Part shown: in pieces, positions 21,944-29,277 of the stretch
Position numbering within the stretch: position 1 is the first letter of the stretch
Layout: every line of letters begins with the position of its first letter
Made by a program: the position numbers and the translations under genes
DNA from: WHSM01 sp050701635
GTDB taxonomy: Bacteria > Actinomycetota > Actinomycetes > Mycobacteriales > Micromonosporaceae
Assembly: GCA_050701635.1 (NCBI GenBank)
Contig: JBOGDF010000019.1
Location: 1 to 29,277 of the forward strand
Length of the DNA: 29,277 nucleotides
Direction of reading: 5' to 3'
The notes under the pieces: generated by a model
The model's database searches: none
Told to the model about the DNA's origin: nothing
What the model saw: the letters and a program-made list of their open reading frames with translations, nothing else

Positions 21944-23512
21944 GTGTCGCCGACCGATCGACCGCGCCGCCGTCGCAAGCCGCCTCCGGACCCGCCGGGC
22001 GACGGCTACGTACCGGGCGACTACGGCGACGAGATCGACTGGTTCGCGCAGCTGCGCTCGACCGGGCCGTCGCGCCGGGAGCGGCCGTTCGGGCAGAAGG
22101 AGAACGAGTCGCCGCCGCGCCGGGACGCCGGCCGCACCGGGCCGCGCCCCACCGACCGGGTCGAGCTGCTGCCGCCGGGCCATGGTGTGGCCGCGGAGTC
22201 CCGGGGCCGGCGGTCCCGTCGCGGCGCCGTGGTCGACGGCGAGGTCACCGGCGAGATGCCGGCGGTCAACGACGCCGCCGCGCCTCCCCGGACACCACCG
22301 CCGCCCACCCGCTCGACACCGCCGCCGCGAGCGCTACCGCCCCCCGAGCGGCCCACCCCACCACCGGCACGGTCTCACCCGGCGCCGCCCCACACGACCC
22401 CACCTCATCCGACGGGCTACGGGCCACCGCCCGTGCCGCAGCCGCCCGCGCCGGGGAAGCCGACCCGGGCCGAACGCGCCCGAGCCAAGCGAGCACGCGA
22501 GGAAGAGGCGCGTGCCGAGCAGGCCAGGGCAGAGCAGGCCCGCGCCGAGCGGTTCCGGGCGGAGCGAGCCCAGGCGGAGCGAGCCCAGGCGGAGAGGACC
22601 ACCGCGGCGGGAGCGGACCAGCGGGCGCCCGCCCGCCGACCCGTCACGGCACCCGACCCGGAACGCCGTGCCGGGGCACGACCCGGTCCGCCGCCCGGCC
22701 GCACCGAGCAGCGCTCCGAACCGCCACCCGGCCGTACTGACCAGCGCTCGGGCCCGCCACCCGGCCGTACCGAGGAGCGCCCCGGACGGGGACGCCGGGG
22801 CGAGGACCGCTCGGGTCCGGCGCGGCGGCGCGGGGAACGTCCGGACGGGCGCCGGGCGGGGGATCAGCGGGCGGGCGGCGTACCACCGGGAAAGACAGCG
22901 GGGAAGTCACGACCGGACAGCCGGCCGCGGACCGTCGCTGCCGCTTCGGCGGGGTCTTCCGGCGCGGTCAGCGGCACGCTGACGCGGTGGCGGGAGCTGC
23001 TGCGGCAACCGGAACGGCTGCGCCAGATCACGTTGATCTGCGTCGCGGTGGTGCTGCTGGGCGCGCTGCCGGCGTTCTTCGGGATCAGGTACGCCACCCG
23101 GGATCCGGGATTCCGCGCGCTCGACGCGCTCGACCTTCCGGCGTGGGCCAGTGAGAACGTGCAGGACCGTGCGGTGGGCAGCCGCTGGTGCATCGACACC
23201 TGCCGGGTACGGCAGCGGCTGTGGGAGTCCGAGCGCGACACCACCTCGACGGTGACGGCGTACCACGACGCGTTGCGAGCCGAGGGCTGGAAGCGCTGGG
23301 ACGTCGACGGCTGCCCGCCGAAGCGGGTACGCGGTGAGTACAGCTGCTGGCGGCGCGACGCGTACACCCTGGATCTGTGGGTACGGCTGCCCGAGTGCCG
23401 CCGCAACGGCGGTGGAGCCGGCGCGGAGGGCGCGGCGCCCGGTGACCAGTGCCCCGGCTCCGTGGTGACGGTGGTGGTCCGCAACGCGGGCGCGGACCGA
23501 CGACTGCAATGA
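21944..23512 (+). CDS. Unrecognised Pro/Arg-rich single-span membrane protein with six-cysteine outer domain
   Basis: I do not recognise a family. The 522-residue protein has a long polar cytoplasmic region. It begins with a basic MSPTDRPRRRRKPP and a short motif DYGDEIDWFAQLR. A proline-rich stretch (about 110-170) follows, then an Ala/Arg/Glu-rich probable coiled coil (about 173-222, with repeated AERAQ and ARAEQ units). Three 11-residue repeats of PPPGRT type lie at 248-280. One membrane helix (about 361-381) precedes an outer domain of about 140 residues with six cysteines (CIDTC, DGC, YSC, PEC, DQC), enough for three disulfides. The positive-inside rule places the N-terminus inside. The GTG at 21944 has GGGGAG just upstream; GTG 21929, overlapping the rarA stop, is an alternative. 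Coding is supported by its composition and by its fit between rarA and the next gene. Confidence 0.8.
   Translation: MSPTDRPRRRRKPPPDPPGDGYVPGDYGDEIDWFAQLRSTGPSRRERPFGQKENESPPRRDAGRTGPRPTDRVELLPPGHGVAAESRGRRSRRGAVVDGEVTGEMPAVNDAAAPPRTPPPPTRSTPPPRALPPPERPTPPPARSHPAPPHTTPPHPTGYGPPPVPQPPAPGKPTRAERARAKRAREEEARAEQARAEQARAERFRAERAQAERAQAERTTAAGADQRAPARRPVTAPDPERRAGARPGPPPGRTEQRSEPPPGRTDQRSGPPPGRTEERPGRGRRGEDRSGPARRRGERPDGRRAGDQRAGGVPPGKTAGKSRPDSRPRTVAAASAGSSGAVSGTLTRWRELLRQPERLRQITLICVAVVLLGALPAFFGIRYATRDPGFRALDALDLPAWASENVQDRAVGSRWCIDTCRVRQRLWESERDTTSTVTAYHDALRAEGWKRWDVDGCPPKRVRGEYSCWRRDAYTLDLWVRLPECRRNGGGAGAEGAAPGDQCPGSVVTVVVRNAGADRRLQ
22685..22783 (+). repeat. Three tandem 33-base units in the coding sequence
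   Basis: Units 22685-22717, 22718-22750 and 22751-22783 encode GPPPGRTEQRS, EPPPGRTDQRS and GPPPGRTEERP. The differences are mostly at unit edges, suggesting slippage or unequal exchange within a disordered segment. Confidence 0.75.
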
Positions 23513-23547
23513 TCGCGGGTACGGCCGTGCGCCTCCGGTACGCCCGG

Positions 23548-23553
23548 TAGGGT
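23548..23553 (+). promoter_or_regulatory. Candidate -10 element for the DUF948 gene
   Basis: TAGGGT fits TANNNT and lies in the 130-base gap after the six-cysteine membrane protein gene, about 90 bases before the next GTG. No -35 is clear. Confidence 0.35.
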
Positions 23554-23642
23554 CACTGCGGTATTCGAAACAATCCCACCTGCCGGGCAGCAATCCGACA
23601 TCGGCGCGCACCCGACGGTTCACAGGAGAAGGGAGCACCACC

Positions 23643-24125
23643 GTGTCCGGTGGCGAGATCGCGGCGTTGATCGCCGCAGCGGCCTTCCTGCTGCTGGTCG
23701 GAGTCCTCGCGATCCCGATCCTGCGGCTGCGACACACGGTTGACGCCGCCACCCGGGCGATCAACGAGGTGATCGACAAGACCACTCCGGCGATCGGCAA
23801 GCTGGACACCACAGTGGACCAGGTGAACACCGCCCTGGGTCAGGTGCACGTGTCGCTGGACGGCGTGAACTCCCAGCTGGTACGTCTCGACACCATCACC
23901 GGGCACGCCCAGCAGATCACCGGCACCGTGGCGAACCTGGCGACCGTGGTCGGCGCCGCCTCGTCCAGCCCGCTGGTGAAGGTGGCGGCGTTCGGGTACG
24001 GCGTACGCAAGGCGGCCAAGGCCCGCCAGCACGCCGACCAGGAGCGTGAGGTACGGCAGCGGCTGAAGGCCGAACGCGCCCTCCAGAAGGCGGCGCGTCC
24101 CCGGCGGCGGTGGCGGGCGTCATGA
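23643..24125 (+). CDS. DUF948-type small membrane protein
   Basis: A 160-residue protein with one N-terminal membrane helix (about 6-28, IAALIAAAAFLLLVGVLAIPIL). A heptad-like helical region (about 30-105, LRHTVDAATRAINEVIDKTT and onwards) is typical of DUF948 proteins, which resemble parts of methyl-accepting coiled coils. The C-terminus is strongly basic (KAAKARQHADQEREVRQRLK, then RPRRRWRAS). No enzymatic residues are seen. A clear Shine-Dalgarno (GGAGAAGGGAG, 23626-23636 region) precedes the GTG at 23643. It overlaps the next small membrane protein gene by 4 bases (ATGA). This pair commonly sits just before alaS in actinobacteria, but its role is not known to me. Confidence 0.85.
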   Translation: MSGGEIAALIAAAAFLLLVGVLAIPILRLRHTVDAATRAINEVIDKTTPAIGKLDTTVDQVNTALGQVHVSLDGVNSQLVRLDTITGHAQQITGTVANLATVVGAASSSPLVKVAAFGYGVRKAAKARQHADQEREVRQRLKAERALQKAARPRRRWRAS

Positions 24126-24463
24126 TCAAGCGACTGTTCTGGCTCGGCGTCGGCGTCGCCGCCGGCGTGGTCGTCTACCGCGTGGTGACCCGCAAGGCGC
24201 AGGCGTACACCCCGCAGGGGATCGCGGCCAGTGCGCAGGAATCCGCTGTCGGTCTGCTGGATTCTGTGCGTGAATTCATGGCAGACGTACGGGAAGCCGC
24301 CGCGGAGCGGGAGGACCAGATCTACGCCGCGCTCGCCGAGAACGCCGAGTTCGGCGAGGGCGCGGACCTGGAGGACCTGCCCGATCCCGACGACCTGCCG
24401 GACCCCGACGAGTACGACTTCGACGACAGCAGAGCACCTCGGGAAGGCGATACCGACCGATGA
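24122..24463 (+). CDS. Small membrane-anchored protein, DUF6167-like
   Basis: A 113-residue protein. One N-terminal helix (MIKRLFWLGVGVAAGVVVYRV, about 1-20, split by charged ends) anchors it. An amphipathic helix follows (SAQESAVGLLDSVREFMADV), then a very acidic tail (about 85-105, with DLPDPDD and DEYDFDD units). I prefer the ATG at 24122, which overlaps the DUF948 stop, over the ATG at 24110, because it gives the usual MIKRLFW start. Its own stop overlaps the alaS ATG by 4 bases, so the three genes form one coupled unit. The function is unknown. Confidence 0.8.
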   Translation: MIKRLFWLGVGVAAGVVVYRVVTRKAQAYTPQGIAASAQESAVGLLDSVREFMADVREAAAEREDQIYAALAENAEFGEGADLEDLPDPDDLPDPDEYDFDDSRAPREGDTDR

Positions 24464-27159
24464 GAACCGCGGAGATCAAGCGCCGGTTCCTGGCCCACTT
24501 CGAGTCGAACGGGCACACGGTGGTGCCCAGCGCCGCGCTGCCGGCGATCGACGACCCGAACCTGCTGTTCATCAACGCCGGCATGGTGCAGTTCAAGCCG
24601 TACTTCCTGGGTCAGGTGACGCCGCCGTACCCGCGGGCGGTGAGTGTGCAGAAGTGCATCCGTACCCCCGACATCGACGAGGTGGGCAAGACCACCCGGC
24701 ACGGCACGTTCTTCCAGATGAACGGCAACTTCTCCTTCGGCGACTACTTCAAGGCCGGCGCGATCGAGCTGGCCTGGGAGCTGGTCACCCGGCCGGTCTC
24801 CGACGGCGGGTACGGGTTCGAAGAGGCGAAGCTGTGGGCGTCGGTGTTCCACGAAGACGACGAGGCGTACGACCTGTGGCGCAAGATCGGCGTACCCGAG
24901 TCCCGGATCATCAAGCTCGGGATGGGGCCGAACTTCTGGTCGATGGGCGTACCGGGGCCGTGCGGCCCGTGCTCGGAGATCCTGATCGACCGGGGCGCCG
25001 AGTACGGCCCGGAGTACGACATCACCAGCGGCGAGGAGCCCGACGGCGACCGCTACCTGGAGTTCTGGAATCTCGTCTTCATGCAGTTCGAGCGGGGCGA
25101 GGGCACCGGCAAGACCGACTTCCCGATCCTCGGTGAGCTGCCGGCGAAGAACATCGACACCGGGATGGGGCTGGAGCGGGTCTCCGCGCTGCTGCAGGGC
25201 GTGGACAACCTGTACGAGATCGACGAGGTACGCCCGATCCTGGACCGCGCCGCCGAGCTGACCGGCAAGACCTACGGCCGCTCGACCAGCCACCTGGCGG
25301 CCGCGTCGCACCCGGACGACGTACGGCTGCGGGTCATCGCGGACCACGTACGGACCGGGTTGATGCTGATCGGCGACGGCGTGACCCCGAGTAACGAGGG
25401 CCGCGGCTACGTGCTGCGCCGGATCCTGCGCCGCGCGGTGCGGTCGATCCGGCTGCTGGGGCTGCAGGCCGCGGCGTTCCCGGAGCTGTTCCCGGTCGCG
25501 CGGGACTGCATGGCGCCGAGCTACCCCGAGGTGGCCGCCGAGTACGACCGGATCTCGCAGTACGCGTACGCCGAGGAGGAGGCGTTCCTGTCCACCCTGG
25601 GCCGGGGCACCGTGATCCTCGACGTCGCGATCGGCGAGACCAAGCAGGCCGGCGGCGACGCGCTGCCTGGCGAGAAGGCGTTCACCCTGCACGACACGTA
25701 CGGGTTCCCGATCGACCTGACGCTGGAGATCGCCGCCGAGCAGGGGCTCTCCGTGGACGAGGACGGGTTCCGCCGGCTGATGGGGGAGCAGCGCCGCCGG
25801 GCGAAGGCCGACGCGGCGTCCCGCAAGACCGGCCACGCCGACCTGTCGGCGTACCGGGAGGTGCTCGACGCGCACGGGGCCACCGAGTTCACCGGCTACA
25901 CCGAGCTGGCCCGCGAGTCCCGGGTGCACGCGCTGATCGGCGACCACGGCGCGCTTTCCGGCGCCGGTGAGGGCGACGAGGTCGAGGTGGCCCTCGACGT
26001 CACCCCGTTCTACGCCGAGGGCGGCGGCCAGCAGCCCGACACCGGCCTGATCACCGTCGGCGGCGGCGAGCTGGAGATCTACGACGTCCAGTCCCCGCTG
26101 CCGGGGCTGACGGTGCACCGCGCCAAGGTGGTACGCGGTGAGGTGCGCGCCGGGGAGACCGGCCACGCCGAGGTCGACACCAGGCGGCGGGGCGCGATCT
26201 CCCGGTCCCACACCGCGACCCACCTGGTGCACCAGACGATGCGCAACTTCCTCGGCGAGACGGCGACCCAGGCGGGTTCGCTGAACGCGCCGGGCCGGCT
26301 GCGGTTCGACTTCAACACCCCGGGCGCGGTGCCGCCGTCGGTGCTCGCCGACGTGGAGCAGCAGGTCAACGAGGTGCTGCTGGCCGACCTGGAGGTGCGC
26401 GCGTTCGTCACCTCCCTGGAGGAGGCGCGCAGGATCGGCGCGATGGCGCTGTTCGGCGAGAAGTACGGCGACCAGGTACGCGTGGTCGAGGTCGGTGACT
26501 ACGCCCGCGAGCTGTGCGGCGGCACCCACGTACACCGCAGCGGCCAGCTCGGGCTGGTCAAGCTGCTCTCGGAGTCCTCCATCGGCTCCGGGATACGCCG
26601 GGTCGAGGCGCTGGTCGGCATCGACGCGTTCCAGTTCCTCGCCAAGGAGCACCTGCTGGTCAACCGGCTCGCCGAGCTCTACCGGGTGCCGAGCGACCAG
26701 ATCGCCGACCGGGTGGAGCAGACCGTCAGCCAGCTCCGCGACGCGGAGAAGGAGCTGGCGGCGCTGCGTGCCCAGATGGTGCTCGCCGGCGCCGCCACGA
26801 TCGCCGAAGGCGCCCGCGACGTGGCGGGCGTGGCGTACGTGGCGACCGAGGCGCCCGACGGCACCAGCGGCAACGACGTACGGATCCTGGCGCAGGAGAT
26901 CCGGGGCCGTTTGGCGCAGACCCGGCCCGGCGTGGTGGTGGTCGCGGCGCGCGCCGGCGGCAAGCTGTCGCTGGTGGTCTCGGTGAACGCCAAGGCCCGC
27001 GAATCCGGCCTGTCCGCGAAGGAGCTGGTACGCGCGGCGCTGTCCGGACGCGGCGGTGGCAGCGACGAGGTGGCGCAGGGCGGCGGCCTGCCCGCCGGCG
27101 ACGCCCCCACCGTGCTGACCAGCCTGGAACGCCTGGTCGCGGAGGCGGCGACCCGCTGA
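24460..27159 (+). CDS. alaS: Alanyl-tRNA synthetase
   Basis: An 899-residue class II synthetase that charges tRNA-Ala and clears mischarged Ser/Gly. The catalytic domain begins MRTAEIKRRFLAHFESNGHT and contains FINAGMVQFKPYFLG, QKCIRTPDIDEVGKTTRHGTF and the GMGLERVSALLQG motif 3. A middle tRNA-binding domain is followed by the editing domain with its zinc set: H584 and H588 (HTATH), and C686 and H690 (CGGTH). The C-terminal DHHA1-type domain (about 760-899) ends LERLVAEAATR. The ATG overlaps the preceding stop (ATGA). Immediately after the stop, the last seven codons are duplicated in frame (see the repeat at 27139-27180). Confidence 0.97.
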   Translation: MRTAEIKRRFLAHFESNGHTVVPSAALPAIDDPNLLFINAGMVQFKPYFLGQVTPPYPRAVSVQKCIRTPDIDEVGKTTRHGTFFQMNGNFSFGDYFKAGAIELAWELVTRPVSDGGYGFEEAKLWASVFHEDDEAYDLWRKIGVPESRIIKLGMGPNFWSMGVPGPCGPCSEILIDRGAEYGPEYDITSGEEPDGDRYLEFWNLVFMQFERGEGTGKTDFPILGELPAKNIDTGMGLERVSALLQGVDNLYEIDEVRPILDRAAELTGKTYGRSTSHLAAASHPDDVRLRVIADHVRTGLMLIGDGVTPSNEGRGYVLRRILRRAVRSIRLLGLQAAAFPELFPVARDCMAPSYPEVAAEYDRISQYAYAEEEAFLSTLGRGTVILDVAIGETKQAGGDALPGEKAFTLHDTYGFPIDLTLEIAAEQGLSVDEDGFRRLMGEQRRRAKADAASRKTGHADLSAYREVLDAHGATEFTGYTELARESRVHALIGDHGALSGAGEGDEVEVALDVTPFYAEGGGQQPDTGLITVGGGELEIYDVQSPLPGLTVHRAKVVRGEVRAGETGHAEVDTRRRGAISRSHTATHLVHQTMRNFLGETATQAGSLNAPGRLRFDFNTPGAVPPSVLADVEQQVNEVLLADLEVRAFVTSLEEARRIGAMALFGEKYGDQVRVVEVGDYARELCGGTHVHRSGQLGLVKLLSESSIGSGIRRVEALVGIDAFQFLAKEHLLVNRLAELYRVPSDQIADRVEQTVSQLRDAEKELAALRAQMVLAGAATIAEGARDVAGVAYVATEAPDGTSGNDVRILAQEIRGRLAQTRPGVVVVAARAGGKLSLVVSVNAKARESGLSAKELVRAALSGRGGGSDEVAQGGGLPAGDAPTVLTSLERLVAEAATR

Positions 27160-27180
27160 GCGGAGGCGGCGACCCACTGA
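27139..27180 (+). repeat. 21-base tandem duplication covering the alaS stop
   Basis: Units 27139-27159 and 27160-27180 differ at one base. Unit 1 encodes the last six residues and stop of alaS (AEAATR, stop); unit 2 would encode AEAATH and a second in-frame stop. The ruvX ATG follows 11 bases later, so the copy forms most of the intergenic space. Confidence 0.9.
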
Positions 27181-27191
27181 AAGGCGCCGAT

Positions 27192-27653
27192 ATGACAGCA
27201 CCACAGTGGACCCGCGGGGTCCGGATCGGCGTGGACGTCGGGAAGGTACGGATCGGGCTGGCGGCGAGTGATCCAGATGGACTACTCGCCACCCCGGTGC
27301 GTACGGTGGCCAGGGCGACGCGACGAGGCGACTCCAACGACCTTGTCGAGATCGCCGACGTGGTCCGCGAATACGACGCCGTCGAGGTGGTGGTCGGGTT
27401 GCCGGTGACGCTGGCAGGCCAGGAGGGCCAGGCCGCCGGCGAGGTGCGCCAGTTCGCGGAGCGACTTGCCCGGATCGTCGCGCCGATCCCGGTTTGCCTC
27501 GCCGACGAGAGGATGTCGACGGTGGTGGCAACCCGTAGGCTGTCCGAGCGAGGCGTACGGGGGCGCCGTCGTCGTACGGTGGTCGACCAGGCCGCGGCGG
27601 TGGAGATCCTGCAGGGATACCTCGACGCTCACCGGAGGAAACCGGATGCTTGA
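27192..27653 (+). CDS. ruvX: Putative pre-16S rRNA nuclease RuvX/YqgF
   Basis: A 153-residue RNase H-fold protein of the YqgF family, normally implicated in maturing the 5' end of 16S rRNA; it resembles RuvC in fold. Key features are GVDVGKVRIGLAASDPDG (first catalytic Asp in GVDVG), VVVGLPVTLAGQEG with the conserved GLP, and CLADERMSTVVA with DER. VVDQAAAVEILQGYLD carries the last Asp. The ATG at 27192 has AAAGGCG about 5 bases upstream. It is separated from alaS only by the duplicated stop region and overlaps mltG by 8 bases, giving the usual alaS-ruvX-mltG-aroE order of actinobacteria. Confidence 0.94.
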   Translation: MTAPQWTRGVRIGVDVGKVRIGLAASDPDGLLATPVRTVARATRRGDSNDLVEIADVVREYDAVEVVVGLPVTLAGQEGQAAGEVRQFAERLARIVAPIPVCLADERMSTVVATRRLSERGVRGRRRRTVVDQAAAVEILQGYLDAHRRKPDA

Positions 27654-28821
27654 CCAGCTCGACCTGTTCGACGGCGAGTCGACCCGGCCGCGGCGGCACC
27701 GGCACCGAAGGCGCCGTGACGGCGGTGGCGGACGCTCGGTGGTCACTCTGCTGATCGTGGTGCTGATCCTGGGGCTGCTGGGCGTCGGTGGCTGGATGGG
27801 CTTCACCTGGGTACGGGATCTGCTGACCCCGCCGGACTTCGAGGGCACCGGCAAGGGCAAGGTCACCGTCGAGGTGAAGACCGGCGACACCGCGGGCGAC
27901 ATCGCCAACGAGCTGTACCGCAAGGGCGCGGTGGCCAGCGGCGCCGCGTTCGTCAACGCCGCCAACGATGACGAGCGGAGCCGGGAGATCCAGCCGGGCG
28001 CGTACCAGCTGAAGAAGGAGATGTCGGCGAAGGCCGCGCTCGCGGCGCTGCTCGACCCGAAGAACAAGCTGGTCAACCGGGTCACCATCCCCGAGGGCTT
28101 CACCAACGTACGGGTCTACAGGACGCTGTCGGAGCGGCTGAAGATCCCGATAGCGGAGTTCCAGGCGCTGGACAAGCAGCCGGGGGAGTTCGGCATCGAC
28201 GACTCCTGGTTCACCCGTACGGACAAGAAGAAGGTGACCAAGACCCTCGAGGGCTTCCTCTACCCCTCCACGTACGAGTTCGACCCCGACACCACCGCGG
28301 TCGAGGCGATCCAGGAGATGGTCGGCAAGTTCCTCAGCGTGGCGCAGGAGCTGAGCCTGCAGAACGTCGCCACCGACAAGGGCATCTCGCCGTACGAGGC
28401 GCTGATCGTGGCGTCGCTGGCGGAGGCCGAGGTGATCCCGAAGGACCTGCCGAAGGCCAGCCGGGTGATCTACAACCGGCTCAACCACGACCAGGACTGG
28501 GCGAAGAAGCTGCAGTTCGACTCCACCACCAACTACTGGCTGGAGCGGCAGGGCAAGGGCCGCAAGGACTCCTCAGGGCTGTCGTCGGCGGAGTTGAACG
28601 ATCCGAAGAACCCGTACAGCACGCACGCCCACGCGGGGCTGCCGCCGGGTCCGATCGGCAACCCGAGCCAGGAGGCGCTGCAGGCGGCGGTGAATCCGGC
28701 GAAGGGTACGTGGATCTTCTTCGTGGCGATCGACAAGGACGGCAGTTCGGCGTTCGCGACCACCCTGGACGAGCACAACCGCAACGTCGCGACCTGCAAG
28801 CAGCGCAAGCTCGGCTGCTGA
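27646..28821 (+). CDS. mltG: Endolytic peptidoglycan transglycosylase MltG (YceG-like)
   Basis: A 391-residue membrane protein that cleaves glycan strands and is thought to end nascent chains. A cytoplasmic N-terminus (1-30) has QLDLF at residues 4-8 and a run of His/Arg. One membrane helix follows (about 31-56). The outer part has a LysM-like region (VEVKTGDTAGDIANELYRKG) and the YceG catalytic domain, with LEGFLYPSTYEF, the conserved Glu-containing ALIVASLAEAEVI and RVIYNRL, ending at GLPPGPIGNPS, the family hallmark. GGAGG (27634-27638) lies 7 bases before the ATG at 27646, which fixes the start inside ruvX. The stop shares one base with the aroE ATG. The C-terminus has two cysteines (TCKQRKLGC). 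Confidence 0.95.
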   Translation: MLDQLDLFDGESTRPRRHRHRRRRDGGGGRSVVTLLIVVLILGLLGVGGWMGFTWVRDLLTPPDFEGTGKGKVTVEVKTGDTAGDIANELYRKGAVASGAAFVNAANDDERSREIQPGAYQLKKEMSAKAALAALLDPKNKLVNRVTIPEGFTNVRVYRTLSERLKIPIAEFQALDKQPGEFGIDDSWFTRTDKKKVTKTLEGFLYPSTYEFDPDTTAVEAIQEMVGKFLSVAQELSLQNVATDKGISPYEALIVASLAEAEVIPKDLPKASRVIYNRLNHDQDWAKKLQFDSTTNYWLERQGKGRKDSSGLSSAELNDPKNPYSTHAHAGLPPGPIGNPSQEALQAAVNPAKGTWIFFVAIDKDGSSAFATTLDEHNRNVATCKQRKLGC

Positions 28822-29277
28822 TGTCCGAGGTGGCACATCGGGCGGCCGTCCTCGGTACGCCGATCAAGCACTCCCTGTCCCCGGTGATCCACAACGCCGG
28901 GTACGCCGCCGCCGGCCTGACCGACTGGGCGTACGGCGCGTACGAGTGCGACGAGCCGGCGCTGCCGGGGTTCGTCGCCGGGCTGGACCCGAGCTGGGCC
29001 GGGCTGTCGCTCACCATGCCGCTCAAGGAAGTGGCGCTCACTGTGGCCGACGAGGTGTCGGCGCTGGCGCGTACGCTCGGCGCCGCCAACACGCTCTACC
29101 GCCGGGACGGCCGCTGGTACGCCGAGAACACCGACGCCGGCGGCATGGCGGACGCGCTGCGTACCGCGGGGTTGACCGCCGCCCGCCGGGTGTCGGTGCT
29201 GGGAGCCGGCGGCACCGCCCGCGCGGCGATCGCGGCCGCCGCCGAGCTGGGCGCGACCGAGGTCACGGTCTACGCCC
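28821..29277 (+). CDS. aroE: Shikimate 5-dehydrogenase, truncated by the window end
   Basis: The first 152 residues are present. AroE reduces 3-dehydroshikimate with NADPH in aromatic amino acid synthesis. The shikimate-binding SLSP is at 18-21 (GTPIKHSLSPVIHNAGY). The catalytic Lys is K69 in SLTMPLK, the actinobacterial version of the usual NVTxPxK. The later LGAANTLYR and ENTDAGG carry the conserved Asn and Asp. The cofactor loop GAGGTARAA opens the Rossmann domain just before the edge. The ATG overlaps the mltG stop (TGATG). The frame is open to position 29277 with no sign of decay. Confidence 0.95.
   Translation, partial: MSEVAHRAAVLGTPIKHSLSPVIHNAGYAAAGLTDWAYGAYECDEPALPGFVAGLDPSWAGLSLTMPLKEVALTVADEVSALARTLGAANTLYRRDGRWYAENTDAGGMADALRTAGLTAARRVSVLGAGGTARAAIAAAAELGATEVTVYA

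Noticed and set aside
22460..22610. Repetitive GCC/GAG-rich coding DNA considered as a CRISPR-like or satellite array
   Set aside because: Repeats are short, in frame and encode AERAQ/ARAEQ helix units; there are no spacers of uniform length.
24322..28488. A 1388-residue open frame on the minus strand antisense to alaS, ruvX and mltG
   Set aside because: At this GC content antisense frames stay open because stop-generating codons are rare. The translation is Arg/Gly/His/Leu/Val-rich with no domain, while the plus-strand genes show catalytic motifs throughout.

Overview
This window is high-GC (roughly 70% or more) actinobacterial chromosome. Gene order and protein features point to the Micromonosporaceae or a near relative. 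The core order ruvC-ruvA-ruvB, yajC-secD-secF, apt, relA, membrane cyclophilin, metallo-beta-lactamase-fold hydrolase, hisS, aspS, rarA, alaS, ruvX, mltG, aroE is the order I recall around relA in Mycobacterium tuberculosis, so this is mostly a conserved housekeeping block. The family placement is an inference; no rRNA is present to confirm it.

Region 1 (1-2243, minus strand) is a two-gene unit. A D-3-hydroxybutyrate dehydrogenase (SDR family) is followed after 4 bases by a GAF-containing PucR/CdaR-type regulator that runs off the left edge. Region 2 (2377-4602) is the Holliday-junction operon ruvC-ruvA-ruvB, with 4-base overlaps, a TTG start for ruvC and a good LexA (SOS) box over the predicted transcription start. 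Region 3 (4763-8936) carries yajC, secD, secF and apt. Region 4 (9088-11703) is the bifunctional (p)ppGpp enzyme relA. Region 5 (11844-14854) is a fused-permease TRAP transporter with a TAXI-type lipoprotein receptor, an accessory pair lying between relA and the cyclophilin gene; it ends at a strong hairpin shared with the convergent cyclophilin gene. Region 6 (14925-19838) holds the membrane-anchored cyclophilin, then a tight MBL-fold hydrolase-hisS-aspS operon. Region 7 (19846-24463) holds a 2H phosphoesterase (LigT-like), rarA, an unrecognised proline/arginine-rich membrane protein with six extracytoplasmic cysteines, and two small membrane proteins (DUF948 and DUF6167 types). Region 8 (24460-29277) is alaS, ruvX, mltG and a partial aroE, coupled by overlaps or short gaps.

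Regulation: several promoters look leaderless, with a TANNNT -10 hexamer 6 to 8 bases before a GTG or ATG (dehydrogenase, MBL hydrolase, LigT-like gene, rarA). These decide starts that have no Shine-Dalgarno. No tRNA, rRNA, CRISPR array, transposase or prophage gene was seen, and no gene-free stretch exceeds 300 bases.

No clear new multi-gene defence or biosynthetic system is visible. The more interesting signals are small: a long interrupted inverted repeat between two divergent genes (20408-20477), two 13-base direct repeats exactly 20 bases apart upstream of the cyclophilin gene, an in-frame 21-base tandem duplication of the alaS stop region, strong enrichment of GTACG/CGTAC words that shapes codon choice, possible sliding-clamp-binding peptides in RuvB and MltG, and the six-cysteine membrane protein.
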